A stretch of DNA of 41,589 bases from Syncephalastrum monosporum B8922 (GCA_000697355.1 JNEN01000880.1:1-41589); one strand, 5' to 3'. Shown: positions 24,639 to 34,667, counted from the stretch's first letter. Numbers and translations: made by a program. Notes: generated by a model from the letters alone, not told the origin.

Positions 24639-27142
24639 TTAAGCCTGTTTCTCGGATAGCTCCAGGCCGTACTCTTGCAGTTGCTTTGGCGTGATAGCCG
24701 ACGGGCTTTCGACGACCATGTCTCTTCCGCCCGATGCCTTGGGGAAAGCAATCACATCCCGAATCGATGGAGAGTCGCACAGAATCGACATGAGCCGGTC
24801 AAAGCCTATATTTGGATTGAGTATTTTTGGTGAAGGAAGAAAACAGAATAACAAAGCACTGCGCTTACCTAAAGCAATGCCACCATGAGGCGGACATCCA
24901 CAGCTTAAGGCATCGATGAGATGATCAAAGCGCCGATATTCGTGCGATTCCAACTATGCATAACAAAATCATATATATAAATAAGAAAAAACATGTCTTT
25001 TAAAAAAAAGCCAGTGAAATGATTAAGTACTGTACCTGCAGCACCTTGTCAAAGATAAAATTTTGCATGGTAGGCGAGTGGATTCGAATGGAGCCACCAC
25101 CAATCTCCATGCCGTTTAGCACGAGGTCATAATGCTGCCCACGCACCTTGGCCGGATCGGTGGCAAGCAACGGGATATCTTCATCAAAAGGAGCTGTAAA
25201 CGGATGATGTGTCGCCTGCCACGTGCGTACACCTTGCTCATCCGGTGTGAACAGCGGGAACGATTCGACCCAGAGAAACTTGTACTGGTTTGGATCCATC
25301 GGTAAGAGACCTGCACCCAACACACACACACAAAGAAAGAGAAGTCAATCGGCAGGCCAATGGCTTCAACCTCTTACTTTTTACCTTTTTGACGCAGCTT
25401 ATCAGCCACATGAAGTCGAATTCGGCCCATCAGAGTATTGCCGCCATAGAGATAGCGCGACCGCTTATGAACAAGCACCAGATCACCCGGTTGCACGTCC
25501 AAATGCTGCCAGCCTTTTTGCTCAGCAGAATACTTCAGGTAGCCGCACTTGGATGGCCAAACATTCGCGTTATTCTCATTGACCTTGACAAACGCAAAGT
25601 CCTCGTCGTCCTGAATCTCGAGCTGCTGCCGCATGTCCTTGATATCACCACCCGTCAAGACAGAGCCCTGCTTGATCACCAAACAGTCCAGCGCATGTGC
25701 ATCGCCGGCAATATCAGGGAAGTGGGATGAAATGTCTTGGATTTTCAAATCGAATCGCACATCCGGCTTGTCGGAACCGTACTGTTGTCGCCTTGAGTAT
25801 ATATTATCCCAACGCTTCTTTTTCCACTTACCGTAGCCATGGCTTCCTGGTATGACATGTGGGGAAACGAGGATGAGTCGAGCGTCACTCCTAAGGCCTT
25901 CTGCCACACAGCTGTGACCATGTCCTCAATCACTTGTTGGATATCTTTTGCCGTGACAAATGACATTTCAAGGTCGATCTGGGTGAACTCGGGCTGTCGA
26001 TCTGCACGCAGGTCCTCATCACGGAAGCACCGAGCGATCTGGAAGTATCGGTCAAAGCCAGCCGCCATCAACATTTGCTTGTGCTAAGACAGAGAGTCAG
26101 CCACCCCCTCCGACGGATCAAAGACAGACGTACCTGTTGCGGACTTTGCGGAAGAGCATAGAAGAGACCAGACTTGCGTGTAGGGACAACAAATTCACGG
26201 GCTCCTTCCGGGGTAGACTTGAATAACGTGGGCGTCTCGATCTCAGTGAAGCCTGCATGGACACGTGTCAGCGAGAGAAGCGCTTCACACAAGGACACAC
26301 ACCTTTGTCAATAAGAGTTTGACGCACGGTATTGGCCGTGATGGAACGCAGGCGAATATTCTTCTGCAACTCATCGCGGCGTAAGTCCAGGTACCGATAC
26401 CGCATACGGACTTCTTCATTTGGCTACGAGAAAAGAAAAAAATGAGTTCAAACACAAAAGACAGGCAGAACATACCAGTTTTGCTGCGGATTGCGAGGGC
26501 CAGAACGGGAGATGAGAGGCAGGGTTTAAGCAATAGACTGAGGTAAGTTCTACTTCGATATCGCCCGTGGCTTGCTGTGGATTGCGCATGCCGTCCGGCC
26601 GTGTGCGTACAACGCCCTCGGCACAAATGACACTCTCGTTCGTTAAGCGCTGAAGCGCGGCCTTCAACGCAGGGTCGGTGGCAGAACCCGCCCGATAGAC
26701 GAGCTGCGTAGTGCCTGAAGCGTCTCGAATGGGTAAAAATATGAGGTCTTGCGAGAGGGACCTAGGACCCATGCTGTCAGTACGAGTGTCTCTCGCAATA
26801 ACTGCCAGCGTACCGTTGTGACTGTACCCAGCCGCATAAAACGACATGCTGGCCGTCATGAGAAGAACGCAGCTGACCGCACAGGTGTGTCCGGGCGGGA
26901 TAGGGTCCTTCTCTGCATTAGACGTGCATGTACTATCGTAGCTTAGGACGATAACACGACTTACCGTGGTGACGGTCAGCATCTTTATAGCCGTGCGTCA
27001 CTGTGGTGTTTAAAGTGCGGCGACTCGCGGGTTGACATGGCAATGACCGCTGAAGAAGTACACGGGGAGCGACGAGCCGAATGCGTGGGGCACTCAAGTA
27101 GCAGAGATTTCGAGAGGCAAGACGCCGGGTCAATGTTGCCAT
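24639..27142 (-). CDS. MSD1: Mitochondrial aspartyl-tRNA synthetase (class II, bacterial type)
   Basis: This charges mitochondrial tRNA-Asp. The start is taken at ATG 27140-27142. The first ~30 residues are Arg/Leu/Ser-rich with no acidic residue, as in a mitochondrial targeting peptide. After an intron ending near 26909 comes the anticodon-binding OB-fold: [25 protein letters not shown] 52-nt intron (26762-26813) follows, then [21 protein letters not shown]. Motif 1 is [17 protein letters not shown]. Motif 2 is [18 protein letters not shown] bacterial-type GAD insertion lies around 25390-25740. The HHPFTAP and [16 protein letters not shown] segments follow, and motif 3 is GIALGFDRL. The C-terminus [14 protein letters not shown] is the bacterial/organellar AspRS ending. 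About nine short introns are needed. It is divergent from TRM11 with only ~106 bp between starts. Confidence 0.92.
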
Positions 27143-27248
27143 TCGTTTTGAGTAGACAAAAGCTGTCAAATTCGGGCCGACTGGGTCAAAGTGGCTCAGA
27201 TAGCATTATATCCACGCTCTTTTCTTTTTTTTTATAACTTTATTTTAT
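27143..27248. promoter_or_regulatory. Bidirectional promoter between mitochondrial AspRS and TRM11
   Basis: 106 bp separate the two opposed start codons. The stretch contains CATTATATCC (TATA-like, ~27202-27211) and an AT-rich T-tract just before the TRM11 ATG. Both genes act on tRNA. Confidence 0.55.
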
Positions 27249-29135
27249 ATGCCCACCTTCCTCGTCCAATTCGCTCAGGCATGTCTCGATTCGATGCCGT
27301 CTTGATTCAGTTGCTGACGATCCACTTATCTGACAGTTCCACGAGGATTTCAGACTCCCAGAGCTTCAATCGTTGGCCCAGTTTGAAAAACTGAATCTTG
27401 GCTACAATGAGAGCGATTACAGCCTAGACGTATGTTTTACTTTGGCACTGTCTGTGCTATGCCTGCTAACTGTCCATGAAGTGTCCTTATTTCAAAGTGA
27501 AGCTTGACTCGGCTGAGGACGCCCAGCGACTTATCCGGCGCGCTATCCTGATCAAGTAATCCTTTGATCCGTATTCGTACCTTTTGATAGAGGTTACTAA
27601 CCTGTGTACCACGCCCAGGAACATAGTCGAGTTGTGGGGAGAAGGTAGAACTTATGAGGAAGTGCATCAGCAAGTTAAGGCGCATCCTGAACGCTGGGTA
27701 TGGCAATAATGTTTTGAGGTATGGCTATAAGTACTCATTACACTTATTATTTTTTCTTGTGTATATTTGTGTGCGTGTGGGTGTGCAGGACCTCTACAAG
27801 GACGTGTCTTTCAAGTTTGTTGTATCTGCCTACAACTCAACCGTCTCCAACAAAGAGCAGCTGCGAATTATCAACTCATTCTCTTATCTGGGCTTTGATG
27901 GTCCCATTGACATGAAGAACCCTGACGTGCAGTTCAATGTCATGGAAGACTATGGCTCGGCTGCACCCCGGAAAGACGTTACACCCGAACGACAATGGAT
28001 CTATTTTGGTCGTTTGGTCGCCTCAGGCAGTCGTGATCTAGTACAGAAATACAATCTCAAGAAACGCAAGTACCTGGGCACGACGTCGATGGATGCCGAG
28101 CTGTCGCTGGTCATGGCGAACCAGGCTTTGGCTGCACCTGGCAAACTGATCTACGACCCCTTTGTCGGCACCGGTAGTTTCCTCTTTACGTGTGCCCATT
28201 TTGGCGCTTATACCTTGGGATCCGATATCGACGGACGCCAAATTCGTGGTAAGCCGGGTGCGACCAGCGTTCAATCCAACGTGGAGCAGTACAACTTGCA
28301 GGGCCGTGTATTGGATTCACTCGTATTCGATGTCTGCCACCACCCATGGAGGGTGGATAACTGGCTCGACGCCATTGTCACAGGTAGGTTATATTGGATG
28401 TTCTATGAGCTTTTTGATTGACCTGTTGCTGTATCAACTAGATCGTAAGTTGGGATAAGAAAAAAGATACCCTGAAAGGATGCATTGACACGAGTATAGC
28501 ACCGTATGGTGTGCGTGCCGGCGCCAAGACGCTCGGACGTAAGGATGGCAAACCTCTCGCGATGCGTACTTATGATGGTGTACCAATGCACACGTAAGTT
28601 TTACATTTCTGTATGTGATACCAACTGATATTGGAAACATGCAGACGCGAAGATTATTACCCTCCCACCAAACCGTATGAAATGTCTGAAGTTCTTGACG
28701 ACCTGCTGGATTTCAGCTCCAAACAGCTGCGCGTGGGAGGACGACTGGTCTATTGGTTACCCACGGTCGTGGATGAGTGCGTCTTTATATCCAATGCGAT
28801 AGATTGTCAATTGATTGTTATTCTTATTTCTAGGTACGCACTCACGGACGTGCCTCAGCACCCCTGTATGAAGCTGGTATCCAACAGCGAGCAAAATTTC
28901 GGTCAGTGGGCGCGACGACTGATCACAATGGAAAAAGTGTGCCAGCCTGGCGAGGCTAAGCCCTCGAGTAAGGAAGACTCGGAGTCCAAACCTGGCCACT
29001 ACCTTTTTCGTGAAAAGGTATACAGAAACGATGACTTGTGCATGGAGATGGCAGTAAGTTCTGATCTGACGCTTTTTATTAAACGATCTACAGTATTTCA
29101 ACTTTGGCCGACAAGATCCAGCAAACGGAAACTAA
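27249..29135 (+). CDS. TRM11: tRNA (guanine10-N2)-methyltransferase catalytic subunit TRM11
   Basis: With Trm112, Trm11 methylates G10 of tRNAs. Ten exons keep frame: 27249-27278, 27337-27429, 27482-27555, 27619-27697, 27789-28383, 28442-28444, 28500-28593, 28645-28776, 28834-29053, 29094-29135. They give 453 residues (human 463, yeast ~433). The N-terminus MPTFLVQFAQ|FHEDFRLPEL fits the family and requires a first intron starting GC (GCATGT). A THUMP-like region follows (ELWGEGR, KFVVSAYN). The SAM-binding fold has YDPFVGTGSF and LGSDIDGR, and the catalytic motif is DPPYGVRAGAK (Asp ~291). The Asp codon of DPPY needs the 3-nt exon 28442-28444; a single long intron would give Ala instead. The C-terminus has GGRLVYWLP, HPCMKLVSNSEQNF and RRLITMEK. 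The ATG at 27281 is in the first intron and is not the start. Confidence 0.93.
28442..28444 (+). other. TRM11: 3-nt micro-exon (ATC) completing the TRM11 catalytic Asp codon
   Basis: The trinucleotide sits between an intron ending CAACTAG (28384-28441, 58 nt, donor GTAGGT) and one beginning GTAAGT (28445-28499, 55 nt, acceptor AGTATAG). Both flanking introns have normal local length and signals. Spliced, the codons read ACA G|AT C|CA CCG TAT, that is Thr-Asp-Pro-Pro-Tyr. Skipping it keeps frame but gives Thr-Ala-Pro-Pro-Tyr. Asp or Asn at this position is required in the (D/N)PPY motif of N2-guanine methyltransferases. Confidence 0.75.
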
Positions 29136-29535
29136 TGATATTTGTGCATCAAAAAAAAAAAAGGTTAAAAGCTTGCATTTATTCTTCAATATTTCTTTGT
29201 AGCATTTAATATCACAGCATGATTTAGACGACATGGTATACGATTTAGTGATGTACGAATGGGTATGCAAAGGCATGTGAGCGAGGGGTGAGAGAAATGA
29301 CAGAAAACGCAGTAATGAGCTAAAAGGATGGAACCATGATTTGGCACTATTTTTAACACAGTGGCACAATAATCTCGGAAATTGGATCTCAGTGGAGGAT
29401 CGTTTGGGGCCCAAAACATTGTCTTTCTTGATACACTCATTCCTTTTCCCCCCCCCCTCCCATTAACACTAACGCTTCTTCTTCCTTGTCCATCCGCGCT
29501 CCTTTCCTTCCTTTCATTTTCACTTTGCGGCAGAC
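29136..29535. other. Promoter region of the KRE9-like gene / TRM11 3' end
   Basis: These 400 bp follow the TRM11 stop. A (C)n tract (29450-29457) and pyrimidine-rich sequence run up to the downstream ATG, typical of a strongly expressed fungal promoter. Short antisense ORFs lack motifs. Confidence 0.4.
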
Positions 29536-32369
29536 ATGAAGCTACCTACCGTGGTCAGTTTGACTGCTACAGCCTCCTTGCTGCTCAACGCCGGCACCTT
29601 TGTTGCCGCGAACCCAATGTTCAACAGCAACACTGCCGCCCATCTCAACGATGCGTCCACACAAGACTCGTGCCAGGGTACACTTCAAGCCATACTCGTT
29701 GTCATCCTTCATTGTGACTCATTCTCCTCGTACTCTCATTTCTAGGCCTCCGCATCACGTTCCCTGCGTCTGCCAGTAAGTACCTTTCGTTCCCCTACCT
29801 TTTATGTGTGCGACACTCGAGAAATAACACTATCTACTTTAAAGGTCTTTCATTCGAAGACGGTACGAAGCACGTCGTCTCATGGCAAGGGCTTGGATCG
29901 TTCAGTCAGGTCAACGTTACTCTTGTGCCTGAATCCGATCCTACTTCTTCCGGTTCTTATATTGGCACCTTCGGTAAAAATTAAAAAAAAAAAAATAGGC
30001 ACTAAAATTTTGTTGATCCTAATGAAAATTCCTATCGCACAGATGCGTCCAAAGGCGCTTCAGGCGAAGTGCCCTTCGAGCTCAAAGGCAACCAACCAGG
30101 TACTTACTGCAGTCTTTTTTGTTTTGCTGAATCCTCTTTGGTTCTCATACGGGTGCTGTAGGATCTTACCACGTTCACCTGACCACGATTGGCGGCAACA
30201 GCAACTGCGAGGTGAATTCGTCCCCTTTCACCATGGAGAAGCGCGCCGAAAATAACGCAGCACAATCGACGTCGACTTTAACCGAGCACGATGACGGCCA
30301 CGTGAATGCAGCTGCACTCGATGCGATTGTTCACGAGATCTCGAAGCCCTCGCAGCACACTGACGACCAAGATTTGGATGCAGTCGTGCAAGATATTGCC
30401 CACGGATCCCATAGCAACGCGGAAGATCTGGACGCTCTTATCCAGAATATTGCTCATGACTCTTCCCGGGCGCAGCAGAGCCATATGAACGACCAAGAGC
30501 TGGACGCACTTGTGAACAGTATCAAGTCAAAGACACACAGCGACAGCGAATGGGACAGCATGCTCGACCGTGTTGGCGGATACGTCCAGTCGGACAAACA
30601 ACATTCAAACGGACAGGCTGATCTGGAGAAGCTGATGGACGAGATCAGACACTCGGACGACCGCAGCCACCAGAACGCTGCGGCCACTTCCGCTTCTTCT
30701 TCTACTTCTTTCGCTTCTGATGCATCTGAGGAGCCCAAGAATTTCGATGCTTATATCAAGGTAAATTCAACCCCTTGTTGTCATTCATCTCTTTCCTCAC
30801 ACTGTGCAGAGTCTCGACCAAGAGTACCGCAAGTATATTGATAAGAACAAGGAGTCCGCGACAGAAACCGTTACCCACAAGAACGAGTCGCACATGGATA
30901 ACCCGTACTTCACCAACGACGATCAGCGTTCACACAAGAATCAGGTGCATAGCGACGCCGCATGGTTTACCAATGACGACCAGCGCCATTCGAACGTGCA
31001 CAGCGACTCCGCGTGGTTCACCAATGAGGACCACCGCCATTCGAACGAGCACCTTGACAGCCCATACTTCACCAATGCTGATCAACGCACCCACGTCAAT
31101 ACCCACCTGAATGACGAGCTGACCCAGCTTGCTCAGACCATTCAACGCACGGATGCCCACACCAACGGTTGGACTGAGTCTCACCAGGACCAGGCTGTGA
31201 ATGGCTGGACTGAACACGCCAACGTTGCTCCTAACAGCTGGAAAGAAGCCATCCATGCAAACCAGGCCGTCGGTGGCTGGACCGAGGGTCATAGCAACGA
31301 AGTAGTGAACGGCTGGGAGAAATCTGAGTCGACGCACCCCAACCAGGCCGTGAGTGACTGGACAGAGCCGCACAGCAACACAGCCATCAACGGATGGACT
31401 GATGGTCACACCAACGAAGCCGTGAATGGATGGGAGAAATCTGAGTCGACGCATCCTAACCAGGCCATGACTGGTTGGACTGAGGGCCACAGCAACCAGG
31501 CCGTGAGTGACTGGACTGAGGGCCACAGCAACCAGGCCGTGAGTGACTGGACTGAAGGCCACAGCAACCAGGCCGTGAGTGACTGGACTGAAGGCCACAG
31601 CAACCAGGCCGTGAGTGACTGGACTGAAGGCCACAGCAACCAGGCCGTGAGTGACTGGACTGAAGGCCACAGCAACCAGGCCGTGAGTGACTGGACTGAA
31701 GGCCACAGCAACCAGGCCGTGAGTGACTGGACTGAAGGCCACAGCAACCAGGCCGTGAGTGACTGGACTGAAGGCCACAGCAACCAGGCCGTGAGTGACT
31801 GGACTGAAGGCCACAGCAACCAGGCCGTGAGTGACTGGACTGAAGGCCACAGCAACCAGGCCGTGAGTGACTGGACTGAAGGCCACAGCAACCAGGCCGT
31901 GAGTGACTGGACTGAAGGCCACAGCAACCAGGCCGTGAGTGACTGGAGCGAAACACACAACGATCAAGCCATCAACAGTTGGACAGATGGCCACACCAAC
32001 GAAGCCGTAAATGGATGGGAGAAATCCGAGTCCACGCATCCCAACCAGGCCGTGACTGGCTGGAGCGAACCGCACAGCAACCAAGGCATCAACAGTTGGA
32101 CTGAGGGCCACAGCAACCAGGCCGTGAGTGACTGGAGCGAAACACACAACGATCAAGCCATCAACGGTTGGACGGATGGCCACACCAACGAAGCCGTGAA
32201 TGGTTGGGAGAAGTCTGAGTCGACACATCCTAACCAGGCTGTCACTGGTTGGACTGAGGGCCACAGCAATCAGGCCGTGAGCGACTGGAGCGAAACACAC
32301 AACGACCAGGCCGTGAATAGCTGGGAAGGTGAAGCCCATGTTGACCGCGCTCAGAGCGGCTGGTATTAA
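29536..32369 (+). CDS. Secreted KRE9/KNH1-like protein with long Trp-module repeat tail
   Basis: Six exons (29536-29677, 29746-29775, 29845-29973, 30043-30099, 30162-30760, 30810-32369) keep frame and give 838 residues. Residues 1-25 form a signal peptide. Residues ~45-145 (LRITFPASA, HVVSWQG, VNVTLVPES, PGSYHVTL) match the KRE9/KNH1-type N-terminal domain of fungal cell-surface proteins. A Lys146-Arg147-Ala-Glu site then looks like Kex2 processing. Next come ~6 modules around LDA(V/I/L)V (about 155-270), about four YFTNDDQR-type modules (~340-410), and from ~437 to the end about 30 modules of the form (S/N/T)(D/G)W(T/S)EGHSNQAV. There is no C-terminal hydrophobic tail, so no GPI anchor; it ends SGWY. 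Secreted or wall location is inferred. I do not recognise the repeat part or know its function. One exon is only 30 nt. Confidence 0.85.
31476..31943 (+). repeat. Tandem array of 13 x 36-bp units, in frame
   Basis: Each 36-bp unit encodes 12 residues, W-T-E-G-H-S-N-Q-A-V-S-D. From the first TGG at 31476 to the diverged unit starting 31944 is exactly 13 x 36 bp. The units are nearly identical; the visible change is GAG to GAA at the Glu codon after the first two. Diverged units of the same module lie on both sides (about 31170-31475 and 31944-32366). On the right side a longer block recurs (modules containing NGWEKSESTHPNQAV). This points to recent expansion by unequal exchange or slippage. 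Confidence 0.95.
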
Positions 32370-33116
32370 CCCATCATAAAAACTCGCCTCCTCTCTCTCT
32401 GTGTTCTCTCTCTCTCTCTCGCTTTCTATTTCTCTCTTTCTATTTCACTCCCTTCTGTCTCCCTTCTGCGTCTCTATCCTCTCTATACTCTTATCTCTGT
32501 GCCTTTGTTATGTCATTTTATCCGACACACCCACACATCACACAACACACTACCACACACATACCAAGCGTCCACCTTCCCTTTTCACCTTTTGTCTTGG
32601 ACAGTCTGTTTTAGATAAATGTACAACTCTTCCTCTTATGGCCGACCGTGAAAGGATGTGCTTTCGAGAGTTCGTTTGAGGAATATCTGTTCCTGGCCAA
32701 GTAAGCCAAGACGAAACGAAAGAGAATGGCTAAAAGTTTAGACCACTTATGTGTGGTTGTGCGACCGCTCCAAGTTCAAAGCTGCAAAACATGTCTTGAC
32801 TTCATCGATTTACATTTACGTAAAATTTGGTGTATTTCACCTGCAAAGGGGCACATAAGAGCTCGGATCTCAGACTTAATACTAAATACCAAACCATTGG
32901 ACAGCGCGTGGACGAGTCTTCTTTCTGTAGGACCATTCCATAATTACCGTGCTTAATCTTATTTCTGTCAGAGTATATAACTGCACGTGTGCCATTGGTG
33001 CGTTTGGGTGCGCGTAAGGAAAAGTGTGCGAGAGTACGGCATGTATGAAAATAGAAAGCGTATGAGAAAGAACGGGATACTAAGAAGGGGCGGGATGGGT
33101 ATATACGACAAGAGAA
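32370..33116. other. Convergent 3' intergenic region
   Basis: 747 bp between the stop codons of the KRE9-like gene (+) and the unrecognised - gene. A (CT)n-rich stretch at 32390-32480 and an AC-rich stretch at 32525-32565 lie in the probable 3' UTR. ATAAATG near 32614 could act in poly(A) addition. No gene is seen. Confidence 0.4.
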
Positions 33117-34530
33117 CTACCAAGACCAGGGTTCTGCAAGACGGTCACGGTCGTCTACATTATTATTGTTGCTCGGGACAAGCGAGCCATAGTCCTCAAA
33201 ATCAATGTAATCGTAGAGGCGGTGCTGGAACAAGGTAGCGGGAGCAGGTGGAGGTGAAGGCGATTGGAAAAGAGAACGACGTGAGCTGTTTGGCCTTGGC
33301 AGCGGCAAGGGCAAAGGAACTGCTCCTGGAAGCGACGGCGGGGGTGATGCTGAGTAGCGGCGACGGCGGTCTGGACGACGAGGACGGGCGGCAGCATCAG
33401 CATTAGCATCTGCATTAGTATCGCCGATAGCAGCTGTAGGATTAATACGGCTAGATGCAGAGCTACCACTGTCGCGGCTCACACTCGCTTGCGTACCAGA
33501 GCTCGCATTCATATTGGCACTGAAGTCGGCGTCCAACGACGAGCGGTTGAGCTCGCACAATTGATTCTGGATACGCTGATGTGCCGTAGCAATGCCGAAG
33601 TCAAGGCGTCGCATGCGACCCGCATAATGTTGGCTTTGCAGGACTTGGTCTACCCGGTCCTGGACACGTTGACTCGACCCATTCAAGGAGGCCATGGATG
33701 CCGCTGTGGCCAGCACCGACGGCAGTTCTTTGAGAAGTAGATGCACAAAGTGGAAAAGAGTGTGAGCAAATAAGGCCGAAATAATAAAAGGCAATGAAGG
33801 TAAGGAGGTAGGAAGGTAGGGCGGATACAATAGTATCTCGCTGGCAACCGAAATGATTACCTTCAGTAATAAAAGAAGGGATGGCCATGAAGTCCGAGCC
33901 AAGAGCCGACCGTGCTGTCAGGAACTGGTCCAGCAAGGAAACAGTGAACTCAAGTTGATTGAGGAGATCTTCCTTCTCGGTCAGTCGCTGATGCACCATA
34001 CGATCTAGATTGTCTGCCCCATGCGTGGGGCTACTCAGAGAACTATCGAGCGAGCGTCGTATAATGCCTAGGGGTGAAATGTCGTCTAGTGGTGTTGCTG
34101 TGGCTGTGGCTGTCGTTGTTGTCGTTGTCGTTGTTGCTGTTGCTGTTGCTGTTCCTGCTGTAGCTGCTGTTGCTGTTGCTGCTGCTGTTGCTACTGCTGC
34201 TGCTGACGTTGGAGGGCGCGACCTGGGCGACATACGACGGGAAGAGGGTGGCAGGGTAGTGTTGGGCCGGTGACCATTCATACGTAGCATGGCAGCAATC
34301 GCACGGGACCGCCTACGGTAATTGCTGCTTGCGTTGTTGTTATGAGGCTGTACCCGTCCGACACGATGGTCTCGTAGGATAACACCGTCTTCTGAGGCGA
34401 GGGCCCGTCGCGCTCGGTTTGTCCCGCTGCCGTTCACATTGTGATGATGCGTTGCAGGTGTAATGTTTGCACGCCGTTGATCTTTTCGTACACTCTCATC
34501 GTCACGAGGTTTCCAGAGTGGAATGCCCAT
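33117..34530 (-). CDS. Unrecognised low-complexity protein
   Basis: Exons 33861-34530 and 33117-33727 (intron 133 nt) join in frame to 426 residues, starting MGIPLWKPRDDES. I do not recognise the family. Residues ~1-95 are basic, rich in Arg and Asn. A Thr/Ala run follows, encoded by a GYT-type microsatellite. Then comes the only well-structured part (~150-270): helical, with HQRLTEKEDLLNQLEFTV, LLDQFLTARSALGSDF, and after the splice LPSVLATAASMASLNGSSQ and QDRVDQVLQSQHYAGRM. The C-terminal ~130 residues are Ser/Pro/Arg-rich with SASPPPSLP and an acidic end. No signal peptide or membrane segment is seen. The frame, the splice restoring a hydrophobic helix, and the long antisense-free coding stretch support a real gene. 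Confidence 0.65.
34091..34205 (-). repeat. Coding trinucleotide microsatellite
   Basis: A (G-pyrimidine-T)n tract of mostly GTT, GCT and GTC on the + strand encodes a Thr/Ala-rich run of about 38 residues in the - strand gene. It is interrupted but clearly slippage-prone, so the run may vary in length between strains. Confidence 0.85.
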
Positions 34531-34570
34531 CGTATGCTCCGAATGTTGAACCGTACGTGAAAAATGTTGC

Positions 34571-34627
34571 GATATAGAGATATAGAGATATAGAGATATG
34601 ATGTAGATATAGATGTAGATAGATATT

Positions 34628-34664
<37 letters not shown>
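34571..34664. repeat. GAGATATA-type repeat and (TG)17 microsatellite
   Basis: A short GATATAGA repeat (34571-34599) is followed by uninterrupted TG dinucleotides at 34631-34664. Both lie just upstream of the - strand gene's ATG at 34530, in its likely 5' leader or promoter. Confidence 0.9.

Positions 34665-34667
<3 letters not shown>

Noticed and set aside
27281..27394. ATG 27281 as the TRM11 start
   Set aside because: Its frame does not reach the conserved FHEDFRLPEL sequence. ATG 27249 with a GC-AG intron gives the family N-terminus.
28384..28499. Single 116-nt intron model in TRM11
   Set aside because: It keeps frame but turns the catalytic Asp of DPPY into Ala. The two-intron model with a 3-nt exon gives the expected motif and normal intron lengths.
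31476..31943. CRISPR-like regular direct repeats
   Set aside because: The 36-bp units are contiguous with no spacers, lie in a coding frame, and this is a eukaryotic genome.
30930..32339. Long - strand ORFs opposite the Trp-module array (also 31406-31960 and 31456-31956)
   Set aside because: A 36-bp repeat is a multiple of three, so any frame without a stop in one unit stays open throughout. The sense frame has a signal peptide, introns and a conserved domain.
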